Shown piece by piece: positions 7,175 to 17,461 of a stretch of 30,126 nucleotides of DNA. The stretch is from assembly GCA_902795985.1 (NCBI GenBank), contig CADBNG010000027.1, forward strand, positions 1 through 30,126, read 5' to 3'. The notes beneath the pieces are model-generated. The model saw nothing but the letters and a program-made list of their open reading frames with translations, was not told where the DNA came from and ran no database searches. The number at the start of each line of letters is the position of its first letter. Within the stretch, counting starts at the first letter, position 1. The position numbers and the translations under genes are program-made. Source of the DNA: an uncultured Lachnospiraceae bacterium. GTDB lineage: Bacteria; Bacillota_A; Clostridia; Lachnospirales; Lachnospiraceae.

Positions 7175-8983
7175 TTGTCAGACCAGCAGCACATCCGTAA
7201 TTTCTGCATCATCGCCCATATCGACCATGGCAAATCCACCCTGGCGGACCGCATCATCGAGATGACGGGCCTGCTTACGGAACGGGAAATGCAGGAGCAG
7301 GTTCTGGATAATATGGACCTGGAGCGGGAGAGAGGCATCACCATCAAAGCGCAGGCAGTCCGTACCGTATACCGGGCCTCCGACGGGGAGGAATACATCC
7401 TCAATCTGATTGACACCCCGGGACACGTGGATTTCAACTATGAGGTTTCCCGAAGCCTCGCGGCCTGCGACGGGGCCATCCTGGTCGTGGACGCGGCCCA
7501 GGGAATTGAAGCCCAGACGCTCGCGAACGTCTATCTGGCCCTGGATCATGATCTGGAGGTTTTTCCCGTCATCAACAAGATTGATCTTCCTTCCGCCGAT
7601 CCCGAACGGGTCGTGCACGAGATCGAGGATATCATCGGCATCGAAGCGGAAAACGCCCCGCAGATTTCCGCAAAGCGCGGAATCAATATCGAGCAGGTGC
7701 TGGAAGAGATCGTAGCGAAGGTACCCGCCCCGAAGGGCGATCCGGACCGGCCTCTTTCCGCGCTGATTTTCGACTCGGTCTATGATTCCTACAAGGGCGT
7801 TATCGTTTCCTGCAGGATTATGGACGGCCGGGTGAGAAAAGGCACCCAGATCCTGATGATGGCCACCGGCGCCGTGGAAGAGGTGGTGGAAGTCGGTTAT
7901 TTCGGGGCCGGCCAGATGATCCCCTGCGACGAACTGTCCGCGGGAATGGTAGGCTATATTACCGCAAGCATCAAGAACGTGGCGGAGACGATGGTCGGAG
8001 ATACCATCACCGACAAAATGAATCCCTGCAGCGAACCGCTTCCCGGATATAAAAAAGTCACCCCGATGGTTTACTGCGGCATTTTCCCGGCGGACGGGTC
8101 CAAATACCAGGATCTCCGGGACGCCCTGGAAAAGCTGCAGCTCAACGACGCGTCCCTGTTTTACGAAAACGAAACCTCCGTTGCCCTGGGCTTCGGCTTC
8201 CGCTGCGGGTTCCTGGGCCTTCTGCACCTGGAGATTATCCAGGAGCGTCTGGAGCGGGAATACAATCTGGATCTGATCACAACGGCACCCTCCGTTGTCT
8301 ATAAAGTCCATAAGACCGACGGAACCTGCATGGACCTGACCAATCCCACCAACCTTCCCGATCCTTCGGAAATCGATTATATGGAAGAGCCCGTCGTTTC
8401 GGCGGAAATCATGGTGACCACCGAGTTTGTCGGTCCGATCATGCAGCTTTGCGAGGAACGCCGGGGACGTTATCTCGGCATGGAATACATCGAAAAGACC
8501 CGGGCGCTTCTGAAATATACCCTGCCGCTGAATGAAATCATTTATGATTTCTTCGACGCGCTGAAGTCCCGTTCCCGGGGCTATGCCTCCTTTGATTATG
8601 AGCTGCAGGGATATCAGCGCAGCCCGCTGGTCAAGCTGGATATCCTGGTGAATAAAGAAGAGGTGGACGCCCTTTCCTTCATTGTTTTCGAAGGATCCGC
8701 GTATGAGCGGGGCCGGAAGATGTGCGAAAAGCTGAAGGCGGAGATCCCGAGGCAGCTGTTTGAGATCCCCATCCAGGCGGCGGTCGGCTCAAAGATCATT
8801 GCCCGGGAAACGGTCAAGGCCCTTCGGAAGGACGTTCTGGCCAAGTGCTACGGCGGGGATATTTCCCGTAAGAAAAAGCTTCTGGAAAAGCAGAAGGAAG
8901 GAAAGAAGCGGATGCGCCAGGTCGGAAACGTCGAGATTCCGCAGAAGGCTTTTATGGCGGTCCTGAAGCTGGATGACGAGTGA
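7175..8983 (+). CDS. lepA: Elongation factor 4 (LepA), ribosome-associated GTPase
   Basis: A full-length LepA of 602 residues. GTPase motifs are intact: G1 AHIDHGKS (14-21), G2 RGITIKA (53-59), G3 DTPGH (80-84) and G4 NKID (134-137). The LepA-specific C-terminal domain is present, with the typical stretch of basic residues near 570-590 ([17 protein letters not shown]). LepA binds the ribosome and affects translation initiation and elongation under stress. The start is TTG at 7175, with AAAGGAG at 7160-7166 and the expected [20 protein letters not shown]-terminus. hemW follows after 36 bp, a pairing common in Bacillota, but the usual hrcA-grpE-dnaK genes do not follow. Confidence 0.98.
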   Translation: MSDQQHIRNFCIIAHIDHGKSTLADRIIEMTGLLTEREMQEQVLDNMDLERERGITIKAQAVRTVYRASDGEEYILNLIDTPGHVDFNYEVSRSLAACDGAILVVDAAQGIEAQTLANVYLALDHDLEVFPVINKIDLPSADPERVVHEIEDIIGIEAENAPQISAKRGINIEQVLEEIVAKVPAPKGDPDRPLSALIFDSVYDSYKGVIVSCRIMDGRVRKGTQILMMATGAVEEVVEVGYFGAGQMIPCDELSAGMVGYITASIKNVAETMVGDTITDKMNPCSEPLPGYKKVTPMVYCGIFPADGSKYQDLRDALEKLQLNDASLFYENETSVALGFGFRCGFLGLLHLEIIQERLEREYNLDLITTAPSVVYKVHKTDGTCMDLTNPTNLPDPSEIDYMEEPVVSAEIMVTTEFVGPIMQLCEERRGRYLGMEYIEKTRALLKYTLPLNEIIYDFFDALKSRSRGYASFDYELQGYQRSPLVKLDILVNKEEVDALSFIVFEGSAYERGRKMCEKLKAEIPRQLFEIPIQAAVGSKIIARETVKALRKDVLAKCYGGDISRKKKLLEKQKEGKKRMRQVGNVEIPQKAFMAVLKLDDE

Positions 8984-9019
8984 TCGCTTCCCTTCGGCCG
9001 GCTCTGGGGAGATTACGGA

Positions 9020-10171
9020 ATGAACACCGCCTCTTCGCCGCTTCGTCCGGAAGCGGAGATCTACATCCATATTCCGTTCTGCGTTCAAAAGTGCGCTTAT
9101 TGTGATTTCCTTTCCTTTCCCGCAGGGGAAGAGGAAAGGGAACGCTATGTAAACGCGCTTCTTCATGAGATCGCGGCTTCTTCCGGTGAGCTGAAAGAAC
9201 GCCCGGTCCGTTCCGTTTTTCTCGGCGGGGGAACGCCGACCCTTCTGGATTCCCGTCAGATCGTCCGGATTCTGGACATGGTCTACCGGTGCTTCCGGGT
9301 CCGGAAAGAAGCGGAGATCACCCTCGAATGCAACCCCGGAACAGCGGACGGGGCAGGACTGTCCGCGCTGCGGGACGCCGGGGCCTGCCGGCTCAGTATC
9401 GGCGCGCAGAGCTTTGACGACGGCCTCCTTGAAAAGATCGGCCGTATCCACCGCGCGGACGATATTGTACGCTGTGTGGAAGGGGCGGAAAAAGCCGGAT
9501 TTGACAATATCAGCCTGGACCTGATCCGGGGTCTGCCGGGTCAGACCGTACAGGGACTTCGCGAAGACCTCCTTCGCGCGGCGGGGCTGGGAGTCCAGCA
9601 TCTTTCCGTATACAGCCTGACCCTGGAAGAAGGAACGCCCCTGTATGAAGAACGGGAACGTCTGACGTTCCCGGACGAGGATGAAGACAGCCGGATGGCC
9701 GATGCGGTGGAAGAGATCCTTTCCGCGGCCGGCTATCACCGGTATGAAATTTCCAATTATGCCAGGGACGGGCGTGAATGCCTGCATAATACCGGTTACT
9801 GGACCGGTGTCGATTATCTGGGCCTCGGCCTCGGAGCTTCTTCCCTGGTGGACGGGGTCCGCTTTAAGAATCCCTCCGGCATGAAGGAATATCTGGAATC
9901 CTGCGGCAGACCGCAGGAACACCGGAAAGAAGCTGCCATCCTGTCGGAGCAGGACCGGATGACGGAATTTGTCATTCTGGGTCTTCGTATGACCCGGGGC
10001 ATTTCTCCGGAAGAATTCCGCAGCCGCTTTGGAAAAGAGATCACCCGGGTCTGGCCGGGCATTATTGAAAAATATGAAGGCTTCGGCCTTCTGAGAAGAG
10101 AGAACGGACGGCTTTTTCTGACCCGCCGGGGCCTTGCCGTCAGCAATTCGATTCTTTGTGAGTTTGTTTGA
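9020..10171 (+). CDS. hemW: Radical SAM haem chaperone HemW
   Basis: This 383-residue radical-SAM protein has the 4Fe-4S motif CVQKCAYC (C21, C25, C28) preceded by YIHIPF, then GGGTPT near residue 75 and the SIGAQSFDD stretch near 130. The short N-terminus before the cluster motif separates HemW from true HemN coproporphyrinogen dehydrogenase. HemW binds haem and delivers it to respiratory or other haem proteins; it is often misnamed HemN. ATG 9020 has GGGGAG at 9006-9011. The gene lies 36 bp after lepA and its stop is one base before the uvrA start, so it is probably part of the same transcript. Confidence 0.96.
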   Translation: MNTASSPLRPEAEIYIHIPFCVQKCAYCDFLSFPAGEEERERYVNALLHEIAASSGELKERPVRSVFLGGGTPTLLDSRQIVRILDMVYRCFRVRKEAEITLECNPGTADGAGLSALRDAGACRLSIGAQSFDDGLLEKIGRIHRADDIVRCVEGAEKAGFDNISLDLIRGLPGQTVQGLREDLLRAAGLGVQHLSVYSLTLEEGTPLYEERERLTFPDEDEDSRMADAVEEILSAAGYHRYEISNYARDGRECLHNTGYWTGVDYLGLGLGASSLVDGVRFKNPSGMKEYLESCGRPQEHRKEAAILSEQDRMTEFVILGLRMTRGISPEEFRSRFGKEITRVWPGIIEKYEGFGLLRRENGRLFLTRRGLAVSNSILCEFV

Positions 10172-10172
10172 T

Positions 10173-13049
10173 ATGACTGATGCAAAAAAGAATTTTATCC
10201 GAATCCGCGGCGCGGCGGAGAATAATCTGAAGAAGCTGGACGTGGATATCCCCCGGGGAAAGCTGGTGGTTCTCACCGGCCTGTCCGGTTCCGGCAAAAG
10301 CTCCCTGGCTTTCGATACTATTTTCGCGGAAGGCCAGCGCCGCTATATGGAAAGCCTTTCTTCCTATGCCCGGCAGTTCCTTGGACAGATGGAAAAGCCG
10401 GACGTGGAAAGCGTGGAAGGCCTTCCGCCGGCCATCTCCATCGACCAGAAGACCACGAACCGGAACCCCCGGTCCACAGTGGGAACGGTCACGGAGATCT
10501 ATGATTATTTCCGTCTTCTGTATGCACGGTGCGGGATTCCCCACTGTCCGGTCTGCGGAAGGGAAATCCACCGGACCACGGTGGACCAGATGGCGGATTA
10601 CCTGATGAAGCTGGAAGACGGCACGAAGCTGATGCTGCTGGCGCCGGTCGTCCGGGGCAAAAAGGGCCGGCATGAAAAAGTGCTGGACCAGGCCCGCCGC
10701 AGCGGCTACGTCCGCGCCATTATCGACGGAAACCAGTACGACCTTTCGGAGGATATCGTTCTGGAGAAAAACATCCGGCATACCATCGAAATCGTGGTGG
10801 ACCGGATCGTCATCCGGGAAACGGTCCGTCCCCGCCTTGTGGATTCCATCGAAACGATCCTGGGGCTGACCGGAGGACTGGTTCATATTGATCCGGTGGG
10901 AGGAGAGCGGCTGACTTTCTCCTCCAGCTTTGCCTGCCCGGACTGCGAAATCAGCATGGAAGAGATTGAGCCGAGAAGCTTTTCCTTCAACAACCCGTAC
11001 GGAGCCTGTCCGGAATGCTCCGGCCTCGGCTATAAAATGGAGTTTTCCGAGGACCTCCTGATCCCTGACAAATCCCTTTCCCTGATGCAGAACTGCATCG
11101 TGGTTCCGGGATGGCAGTCCTGCAATGACAGGAGCAGCTTCTCCTACGCGATCCTGAAGGGGATGGCGGATCATTACGGGTTCTCCCTGGATACGCCTTT
11201 TAAAGATTATCCCCAAAAAGTCCATGACCTTCTGATCTACGGGACCGGCGGGGAAAAAGTGAAAGTCCATTACCGCGGCCAGCGGGGCGTCGGCGTTTAT
11301 GATATCGCCTTCGACGGCCTGATCCGCAACTGCGAGCAGCGCTACCGGGAGACCGCTTCCGATCATTCCAGGCAGGAATACGAAACCTTTATGGAAATCA
11401 CTCCCTGTACGGCCTGCAAAGGACGCCGGCTGAAACCGACCTCCCTCGGCGTGACGGTCAGCGGGAAGAATATCTATGAAATCACGGAGTATTCGGCGGA
11501 AGCGCTGTCGGAGTTTCTGGATCATATGGAACTGACCGGGCAGCAGGCTCGCATCGGCGCGCAGGTCATTAAGGAGATCAAAGCCCGGGTCCGCTTCCTG
11601 GTGGACGTCGGCCTGAATTACCTGACCCTGGCCCGCGCGACTTCCACCCTTTCCGGCGGGGAAGCCCAGCGCATCCGTCTGGCGACCCAGATCGGCTCCG
11701 GACTGGTGGGCGTGGCCTACATTCTGGACGAGCCCAGCATCGGGCTGCATCAGCGGGACAACGGAAAACTGATCGCGACCCTGAAAAAACTCCGGGACCT
11801 GGGCAACAGCGTCATCGTTGTGGAACATGACGAAGAAACCATGCGGGAAGCCGACCATATTATCGATATCGGGCCCGGCGCCGGCGAGCACGGGGGACTT
11901 CTGGTAGCCCAGGGAACCGCGGAAGATATTATGAACTGTCCGGGATCGGTCACCGGGGATTATCTTGCCGGAAGGAAAAAGATCGAGATTCCGGACCGCC
12001 GCAGGGAACCGGCTTCCTGGCTGACCATCCGGGGAGCCCGGGAGCACAACCTGAAGAACATTGACGTCCGGATCCCCACCGGCGTCTTTACCTGCGTAAC
12101 CGGGGTTTCCGGTTCCGGAAAGAGCTCCCTGATCAATGGAATTTTAAAACAGCGGCTCGCAAAGGAACTGAACCGCGCCCGGACGTTCCCGGGAGATCAC
12201 GACAGCATTACCGGCCAGGAAGTGCTGGATAAGATCATCGACATCGACCAGTCGCCCATCGGCAGGACGCCCCGTTCCAATCCCGCCACCTATACCGGCG
12301 TGTTCGACCTGATCCGCGACCTGTTTTCCAAAACCCAGGACGCGAAGGCAAAGGGATATCAGAAAGGCCGGTGCAGCTTTAACGTGAAAGGCGGGCGCTG
12401 CGAAGCCTGCCGCGGAGACGGCATTTTAAAGATCGAAATGCATTTCCTTCCGGACGTTTACGTTCCCTGCGAGGTCTGCCGGGGACGGCGCTACAACCAG
12501 GAAACGCTGGAGGTCCGGTATAAGGGAAAAAACATCTATGAAGTGCTGGATATGACGGTGGAAGAAGCTCTTGACTTCTTTGACGCGATCCCTATGATAA
12601 AAAATAAGATGCAGACGCTGTACGACGTGGGGCTTTCCTATATCAAGCTCGGACAGCCTTCCACGACCCTTTCCGGCGGCGAAGCCCAGCGGATCAAGCT
12701 GGCGACGGAACTGTCCCGCAGAAGCACGGGCCGGACGCTGTACGTACTGGACGAGCCCACAACCGGACTGCATTTTGACGACGTCAAAAAGCTGGTGACG
12801 ATCCTCCAGCGCCTGACGGAAGGCGGAAATACCGTTGTGGTGATCGAACACAACCTGGACGTCATTAAAACGGCGGATTATATCATCGATCTGGGTCCGG
12901 AAGGCGGAGACAGGGGAGGAACCGTCGTTGCCTGCGGAACGCCGGAAGAGATTGCGGCCTGCGCAGATTCCTATACAGGCCAGTACCTGAAAAAGATCCT
13001 GAGACAGAAAATATCGGAATCCGACCAGGAGAAAGGAGCCTTGTCATGA
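10173..13049 (+). CDS. uvrA: Excinuclease ABC subunit A (UvrA)
   Basis: A full-length UvrA (958 residues) for damage recognition in nucleotide excision repair with UvrB and UvrC, neither of which is in the window. Both ATPase halves are present: Walker [10 protein letters not shown] (36-44) and GVSGSGKSS (about 642-650), and signature motifs LSGGEAQRI at about 493 and 833. Zinc-binding pairs are visible (CPVC, CPDC/CPEC, CTAC, CEAC/CEVC). The start ATG 10173 gives MTDAKK, one base after the hemW stop; there is no clear Shine-Dalgarno sequence, so it is likely translated by coupling. An upstream in-frame ATG at 10134 lies inside hemW and would add 13 unconserved residues. Its TGA overlaps the next start (ATGA). 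Confidence 0.98.
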   Translation: MTDAKKNFIRIRGAAENNLKKLDVDIPRGKLVVLTGLSGSGKSSLAFDTIFAEGQRRYMESLSSYARQFLGQMEKPDVESVEGLPPAISIDQKTTNRNPRSTVGTVTEIYDYFRLLYARCGIPHCPVCGREIHRTTVDQMADYLMKLEDGTKLMLLAPVVRGKKGRHEKVLDQARRSGYVRAIIDGNQYDLSEDIVLEKNIRHTIEIVVDRIVIRETVRPRLVDSIETILGLTGGLVHIDPVGGERLTFSSSFACPDCEISMEEIEPRSFSFNNPYGACPECSGLGYKMEFSEDLLIPDKSLSLMQNCIVVPGWQSCNDRSSFSYAILKGMADHYGFSLDTPFKDYPQKVHDLLIYGTGGEKVKVHYRGQRGVGVYDIAFDGLIRNCEQRYRETASDHSRQEYETFMEITPCTACKGRRLKPTSLGVTVSGKNIYEITEYSAEALSEFLDHMELTGQQARIGAQVIKEIKARVRFLVDVGLNYLTLARATSTLSGGEAQRIRLATQIGSGLVGVAYILDEPSIGLHQRDNGKLIATLKKLRDLGNSVIVVEHDEETMREADHIIDIGPGAGEHGGLLVAQGTAEDIMNCPGSVTGDYLAGRKKIEIPDRRREPASWLTIRGAREHNLKNIDVRIPTGVFTCVTGVSGSGKSSLINGILKQRLAKELNRARTFPGDHDSITGQEVLDKIIDIDQSPIGRTPRSNPATYTGVFDLIRDLFSKTQDAKAKGYQKGRCSFNVKGGRCEACRGDGILKIEMHFLPDVYVPCEVCRGRRYNQETLEVRYKGKNIYEVLDMTVEEALDFFDAIPMIKNKMQTLYDVGLSYIKLGQPSTTLSGGEAQRIKLATELSRRSTGRTLYVLDEPTTGLHFDDVKKLVTILQRLTEGGNTVVVIEHNLDVIKTADYIIDLGPEGGDRGGTVVACGTPEEIAACADSYTGQYLKKILRQKISESDQEKGALS

Positions 13050-14044
13050 TGAAGGCTGCGGATATCGGAATTGATCTGGGAACGAGCAATATCGTTGTCT
13101 ATATAAAAGGAAAGGGAATCGTCATTAAAGAGCCGGCGGTGATCGCCTATGACCGGGACGCCGAAAGGATCCGTGCCTGTGGGGCGGAAGCCGCCTCCAT
13201 GATCGGCCGGACGCCGGGCAACATCGCGGCGATTATGCCGCTCCGGGACGGCGTGATCTCGGATTATGTGATGACAGAGCACCTGCTGCGGTATTTTATC
13301 CGTAAGGCGCTGGGACACCGGGGATTCTTAAAACCGAGGATCGTCATTGCCGTGCCCGGACGGATCACGGACGTGGAACGGCGGGCCGTGAAGGAAGCGG
13401 CTTACCAGGCCGGCGCGAAAGACGTTTATACCATCTCCAGCGCGGCGGCGGCCGCGGTCGGGGCGGGACTGGATATTTCCCGGCCGGCCGGCAATATGGT
13501 CGTGGACATCGGAGGAGGAACGACGGATATTGCCGTCCTGTCCATGGGGGATGTGGTCAGCGCCACGTCGCTGACGACGGCCGGCAACAGCTTTACGGAA
13601 ACCGTAATCCGCCATCTGCGGAAAAACCACCTGCTTTATATCGGGGAGCAGACGGCCGAATCCATCAAAAAGGCCATCGGCTATGCCTGGACGCATCCGG
13701 TGGAAAAGTTTATGGAGGTCCGGGGACGGAACGTCTTTACCGGTCTGCCGGGAAAGGCCATGGTTTCGTCCTTCGCCCTTTCGGAAAGCCTGAAGGAGAC
13801 CGGGAAAAAGCTGGCGGACGCCGCGGCCGGGGTGATTGAACAGACTTCCCCGGAGATCGCGGTGGATATTCAGAAAAGAGGAATTGTCCTGACGGGCGGA
13901 GGGGCAAACTTAAAAGGCCTGGAGGAAGTAATCCATGCCCGGACGGGCATCCGCACTCTGACGGCGGAGAACCCGTCGACCTGCGCGGCGCTCGGCACGG
14001 CGCGGTATCTTCAGGTAATGAGCGAAAATGAGCGAACATATTGA
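13046..14044 (+). CDS. mreB: MreB/Mbl family actin-like cell shape protein
   Basis: This 332-residue protein has the bacterial actin fold: phosphate-1 loop DLGTSN near residue 10, [13 protein letters not shown] near 110, phosphate-2 DIGGGTTD near 155, MEVRGRN near 220, and the adenosine motif [11 protein letters not shown] near 290. It forms membrane-bound filaments that steer cell-wall synthesis. TTD rather than TTE in phosphate-2 is a pattern I associate with Mbl, so it may be a paralogue of the main MreB; mreC and mreD are absent. AAAGGAG at 13032-13038 supports ATG 13046, overlapping the uvrA stop as ATGA. An alternative ATG at 13049 removes one Met. The 3' end overlaps recD2 by 17 bp. 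Its position between uvrA and recD2 is unusual for a shape gene. Confidence 0.93.
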   Translation: MMKAADIGIDLGTSNIVVYIKGKGIVIKEPAVIAYDRDAERIRACGAEAASMIGRTPGNIAAIMPLRDGVISDYVMTEHLLRYFIRKALGHRGFLKPRIVIAVPGRITDVERRAVKEAAYQAGAKDVYTISSAAAAAVGAGLDISRPAGNMVVDIGGGTTDIAVLSMGDVVSATSLTTAGNSFTETVIRHLRKNHLLYIGEQTAESIKKAIGYAWTHPVEKFMEVRGRNVFTGLPGKAMVSSFALSESLKETGKKLADAAAGVIEQTSPEIAVDIQKRGIVLTGGGANLKGLEEVIHARTGIRTLTAENPSTCAALGTARYLQVMSENERTY

Positions 14045-16253
14045 AGGCTATATTGAGCATATCATCTTCCGGAATGAGGAAAACGGCTATTCGGTTTTCG
14101 AAACCGAGGTCAACCGGAAGGAATGGACCTGCACCGGCGTTTTTCCTTCCCTGAATGAAGGGGAATACATTGAGATGGAAGGGGAAATCGTCATTCATCC
14201 GGTGTACGGCGAGCAGTTTAAAGTCATTTCTTATGCCACCGCGCTTCCCGGGGATCTGCGCGCGCTGGAGAAGTATCTCGGCAGCGGCGCGGTCAAGGGC
14301 ATCGGTCCGGCGCTGGCATCACGGATTATCCGCCACTTCGGCGTCGATACCCTGAGAGTCATTGAAGAAGAGCCCGAACGGCTGGCGGAAGTCAAGGGCA
14401 TCAGCGGGAACAAGGCCTGCGCCATCTCGGCGCAGATGGTGGAGCGTTCCCAGATGCGGGATGCCATGATCTTTCTTACCGGGCTCGGGATCTCCCTGAA
14501 TCTTTCGATGAAGATCTACGCCCTGTACGGGGAATCGGTTTATACGATCCTGAAGACCGATCCCTATCAGCTGGCGGAGGACATTTCCGGTGTCGGATTC
14601 CGGACCGCGGACCAGATTGCGGACCGGGCCGGGATCAGCCGGGTCAGCCCGCACCGTCTCTCCTGCGGCATTACCTACACCCTTTCACGCGCGCTGGGCG
14701 AAGGCAGCCTTTTCCTCCCGGAAGAAAGACTGACCGCGGACGCGACCGCTCTGCTGGAAGTGGAAGAGGACCTGATCCAGGAAACGCTTGAAGACCTGTC
14801 TATTTCCGGAAAGGTGATCCGAAGGAATGAACCGGCCTATGGAAGGGTTGTTTATCTTGCGGAAACTTACTACACGGAACTGAACGCAGCCCGCATGCTG
14901 CTGGAACTGAACGTCGTAACCCGGAAGGATACGAAAGATATCCGGAATAAGATCGACCGTCTGGAGGCCGGTTCCGGAATCCGGCTGGACAGCCTGCAGA
15001 AAGAAGCCGTGGAAAAAGCGGCGGCGAACGGGGTGTTCATCCTTACCGGAGGACCCGGCACCGGGAAAACCACGACGATCCGGGCCATGATCCGTTTTTT
15101 CCTGAACGAAAACATGCGCATTGTTCTGGCTGCGCCGACCGGAAGGGCGGCCAAACGCATGGAGGAGGCTACCGGTTATTCGGCATCCACCATCCACCGC
15201 GCGCTGGAACTGACCGGCGATCCCCAGGACGAGGACCGGAAAGTGCGGTTTTCGAGAAACCGGGAAAACCCGCTGGAAGCGGACGTCGTGATTATCGACG
15301 AGGTTTCCATGGTCGACATCTTCCTTCTGCATTCCCTGCTGGAAGCCCTCCTCCCGGGCACGCACCTCATCCTGGTGGGGGACAGGAACCAGCTGCCCAG
15401 CGTCGGGCCGGGCAAGGTACTGGCGGATCTGTGCGATTCCGGCTGCTTCCCGGTGGTGGTCCTGAACCGGATTTTCCGGCAGGCGGCCAAAAGTGATATT
15501 ATCGTCAACGCGCACCGGATCAACAACGGGGAAGACGTTCCGCTGGACAACAAAAGCCGGGATTTCTTCTTTCTGGAGAGGGCGGATTACCGCGTGATCC
15601 AGAAAGCCGTGCTGACGCTGGTTTCGGATAAACTGCCCCGGTATACGGATTCCTCCGTCCGGGACATCCAGGTTCTGACCCCGATGCGCAAAGGGACGCT
15701 GGGGGTGGAAAACCTCAACCGTGTCCTGCAGAAATATCTAAATCCCCCGTCGCCGGATAAAAACGAACGGGAAACCCCGGCCGGGTGCTTCCGCGAAGGG
15801 GACAAGGTCATGCAGATTAAAAACGATTATCAGCTGGCCTGGGAAGAACGGGGACTGTTCGGCATTGCGGCCGCCCGGGGCGAGGGCGTTTTCAACGGTG
15901 ATATGGGCGTGATTGAGTCCATCCGCCCGTACGAACAGATCATGACCGTCGTTTTTGAGGAAAACAAATACGTGGATTATAATTTCTCCCAGCTGGATGA
16001 ACTGGAGCTGGCGTATGCCGTGACCGTGCACAAATCCCAGGGGAGCGAATATCCGGCGGTGGTTATTCCGCTGCTGGAGGGACCGCCGATCCTGCTGACC
16101 CGGAACCTTCTGTATACGGCCATCACGCGGGCGCGCAAATGCGTCGTCCTGATCGGAAGCAGCAAACTGATCCGGTTCTGCATTGACAACAAGAAGGAAG
16201 ACGAACGGTATTCCACGCTGAAGGAAAGGATCCTTGATCTGAAAAATCTGTAA
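14028..16253 (+). CDS. recD2: ATP-dependent RecD2-type DNA helicase
   Basis: A 741-residue RecD2, a 5'-3' superfamily 1B helicase that acts without RecBC. The N-terminal half (1-320) holds the OB-like and helix-hairpin-helix regions, with GIGPALASRI (91-100) and GVGFRTADQIA (188-198). The helicase core has Walker A GGPGTGKTT (341-349), Walker B IIDEVSMVD (422-430), GDRNQLPSVGPG (451-462) and VTVHKSQGSEYP (666-677). ATG 14028 overlaps the mreB/mbl end by 17 bp with only a weak ribosome site, implying coupling. The stop TAA at 16251-16253 is in the same frame as comFC directly after it (see findings). Confidence 0.97.
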   Translation: MSEHIEGYIEHIIFRNEENGYSVFETEVNRKEWTCTGVFPSLNEGEYIEMEGEIVIHPVYGEQFKVISYATALPGDLRALEKYLGSGAVKGIGPALASRIIRHFGVDTLRVIEEEPERLAEVKGISGNKACAISAQMVERSQMRDAMIFLTGLGISLNLSMKIYALYGESVYTILKTDPYQLAEDISGVGFRTADQIADRAGISRVSPHRLSCGITYTLSRALGEGSLFLPEERLTADATALLEVEEDLIQETLEDLSISGKVIRRNEPAYGRVVYLAETYYTELNAARMLLELNVVTRKDTKDIRNKIDRLEAGSGIRLDSLQKEAVEKAAANGVFILTGGPGTGKTTTIRAMIRFFLNENMRIVLAAPTGRAAKRMEEATGYSASTIHRALELTGDPQDEDRKVRFSRNRENPLEADVVIIDEVSMVDIFLLHSLLEALLPGTHLILVGDRNQLPSVGPGKVLADLCDSGCFPVVVLNRIFRQAAKSDIIVNAHRINNGEDVPLDNKSRDFFFLERADYRVIQKAVLTLVSDKLPRYTDSSVRDIQVLTPMRKGTLGVENLNRVLQKYLNPPSPDKNERETPAGCFREGDKVMQIKNDYQLAWEERGLFGIAAARGEGVFNGDMGVIESIRPYEQIMTVVFEENKYVDYNFSQLDELELAYAVTVHKSQGSEYPAVVIPLLEGPPILLTRNLLYTAITRARKCVVLIGSSKLIRFCIDNKKEDERYSTLKERILDLKNL

Positions 16254-16922
16254 GAAAGAAAGGAGAAACCGGCTTTCTGTCCTGATCTTTTAAATCTTCT
16301 CTATCCTCCCCGATGCCCGCTCTGCGACCGGCTGAAGGGCAGAAAGGAAAAATATCTGTGTGCCTCCTGCAGGGAGAAACTCCGGTTTCTTCCCCGGGAC
16401 CGGATTCCCTCCGCAGCCGGGCACGAGTACAGGGACCTTTTCGCGGCATTCGCGTACGAGGGCGAAATCCGTGAAGCGGTCCTGCGGTTCAAGTATTCCG
16501 GGAGAGCGGAGTACGCCGGCTTTTTTGCCGCGTCCCTGCTGGCGGCTTCCGGAAAAACCCTGAAAAAATGGGGCGCCCAGGCCCTGATCCCCGTTCCGGC
16601 GGACAAAAGAAGAGAACGGGAGAGAGGGTACAATCAGGCGGCGCTTCTGGCCCGGAAGCTTTCGGAAAGCTCCGGGATCCCCGTTCGGGAAGATCTTGTC
16701 CGGCGGGTCCGGCATACAAGCCCCCAAAGCGGGCTGGACCCGGTTCAGAGAAAACTCAATCTCACCGGCGCCTTTTCCTGCCGTTCCGGCAGAAACCTGC
16801 CCGAAAAAATCATTCTGGTGGACGATATCGTAACGACCGGCAGCACGCTGGACGCTCTTTCCCGCTGTCTGAAAGACGCCGGTGCCCGGGAGGTTTATGC
16901 CCTTTGTCTGTGCGCGGACTGA
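16254..16922 (+). CDS. comFC: ComFC-like phosphoribosyltransferase without a visible start codon
   Basis: The frame from the codon after the recD2 stop to TGA 16920-16922 encodes a clear ComFC protein. It has an N-terminal zinc finger CPLC (16314-16325) with a second pair CASC about 14 residues on, then LIPVPADKRRERERGYNQ and the PRPP motif ILVDDIVTTGST near the C-terminus. ComFC helps DNA uptake in natural transformation; relatives act in DNA metabolism. ComFC proteins usually begin a few residues before a LLFPPRCPLC motif; here the match is LLNLLYPPRCPLC. Between the recD2 TAA and this motif there is no ATG, GTG or TTG in frame, and none follows before the PRPP motif. The given start is simply the frame limit. 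It is either a sequencing or assembly error, a mutated start, an atypical start, or readthrough from recD2. The rest of the frame is intact. Confidence 0.85.
   Translation, partial: ERKEKPAFCPDLLNLLYPPRCPLCDRLKGRKEKYLCASCREKLRFLPRDRIPSAAGHEYRDLFAAFAYEGEIREAVLRFKYSGRAEYAGFFAASLLAASGKTLKKWGAQALIPVPADKRRERERGYNQAALLARKLSESSGIPVREDLVRRVRHTSPQSGLDPVQRKLNLTGAFSCRSGRNLPEKIILVDDIVTTGSTLDALSRCLKDAGAREVYALCLCAD
16259..16265 (+). promoter_or_regulatory. Shine-Dalgarno sequence of comFC
   Basis: AAAGGAG six bases past the recD2 stop is a strong ribosome binding site. The codons at the right distance downstream (CCG, GCT, TTC, TGT, CCT) include no usual start, which is why it matters: it argues for separate initiation of comFC although no start codon is visible. 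Confidence 0.7.
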
Positions 16923-16935
16923 GAACCGCGGTTTT

Positions 16936-16964
16936 TTGACACTGTCCCTATAATATGGTAAAAT
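16936..16964 (+). promoter_or_regulatory. Promoter of the cell-envelope gene row
   Basis: A perfect TTGACA (16936-16941), exactly 17 bases and TAAAAT (16959-16964) lie between comFC and the next gene. A perfect TATAAT also occurs at 16949-16954 but lacks a -35 at proper distance. Just before it, CGCGG/CCGCG around the comFC stop followed by GTTTTTT may be a weak terminator. The spacer contains GACACTGTCCC, like half of the palindromic repeats. Confidence 0.7.
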
Positions 16965-17035
16965 CAGCGGGAATCCGACCGACAAAACGCCCGTCAGCGG
17001 CGTTCTGCGGTTATTCGTTGTGTTCAGGAGATCGC

Positions 17036-17461
17036 ATGGAACCGAAAAAGATCCGGAAAATGTGCCGTCTTGCCATGTTTGAGCAGGACGAGGAGCGAAA
17101 AGCACTGGCGGTTGCGGGGTATTACCGGCGCGACTATGTTGCGCTCGGCCTTCTTTCCAATTTTCTGCAGATCACGATCGTTTATTTTATCCTGGCGCTC
17201 GCCCTGATTGTCATGAACGTGGATTTCCTGATCGATAATTTTTACAGAATTGATTTTTACAAGGTCGCGGCCATTGCCATTACCGCGTACGCCCTGCTGC
17301 TGGGGCTTTATTCCGTACTGGTCTTTACACTCCGGCGGCTGCATTACGCCCGGTCGAAGCGCAAGGTGAGAAGACATTACATTGCATTGAACCGCCTGCT
17401 GGAAATGGAAGAGGAAGCGGCGGCGGTCCCTCGTGAGGATTCGGAGGAACAGGATGGATAG
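17036..17461 (+). CDS. Small membrane protein of unknown function upstream of cdaA
   Basis: This 141-residue protein is not one I can name. It has a basic N-terminus (KKIRKMCRL), two membrane segments at about 37-61 and 74-98, a basic stretch RRLHYARSKRKVRRHY, and an acidic C-terminus (MEEEAAAVPREDSEEQD). The start ATG 17036 is supported by AGGAG at 17026-17030. The gene overlaps the next one by 8 bp and is the first gene behind the 16936 promoter, so it is likely made together with the 389-residue membrane protein and CdaA. Position alone suggests a cell-envelope or regulatory role. Confidence 0.8.
   Translation: MEPKKIRKMCRLAMFEQDEERKALAVAGYYRRDYVALGLLSNFLQITIVYFILALALIVMNVDFLIDNFYRIDFYKVAAIAITAYALLLGLYSVLVFTLRRLHYARSKRKVRRHYIALNRLLEMEEEAAAVPREDSEEQDG

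Noticed and set aside
8789..10297. A 502-codon minus-strand frame over lepA, hemW and uvrA
   Set aside because: Spans the ends of three clear genes on the other strand and has no domain or promoter.
10140..12047. A 635-codon minus-strand frame opposite uvrA
   Set aside because: Shadow of uvrA; the plus-strand frame carries all ATPase and zinc motifs.
16949..16954. Perfect TATAAT as the main -10 of the envelope row
   Set aside because: No -35-like hexamer at 16-18 bp upstream, whereas TTGACA with a 17-base spacer leads to TAAAAT at 16959; it could still serve as an alternative -10.
16290..17105. A minus-strand frame and a plus-strand frame (16568-16939) inside comFC
   Set aside because: Both are out of frame with the conserved ComFC coding sequence and show no protein features.
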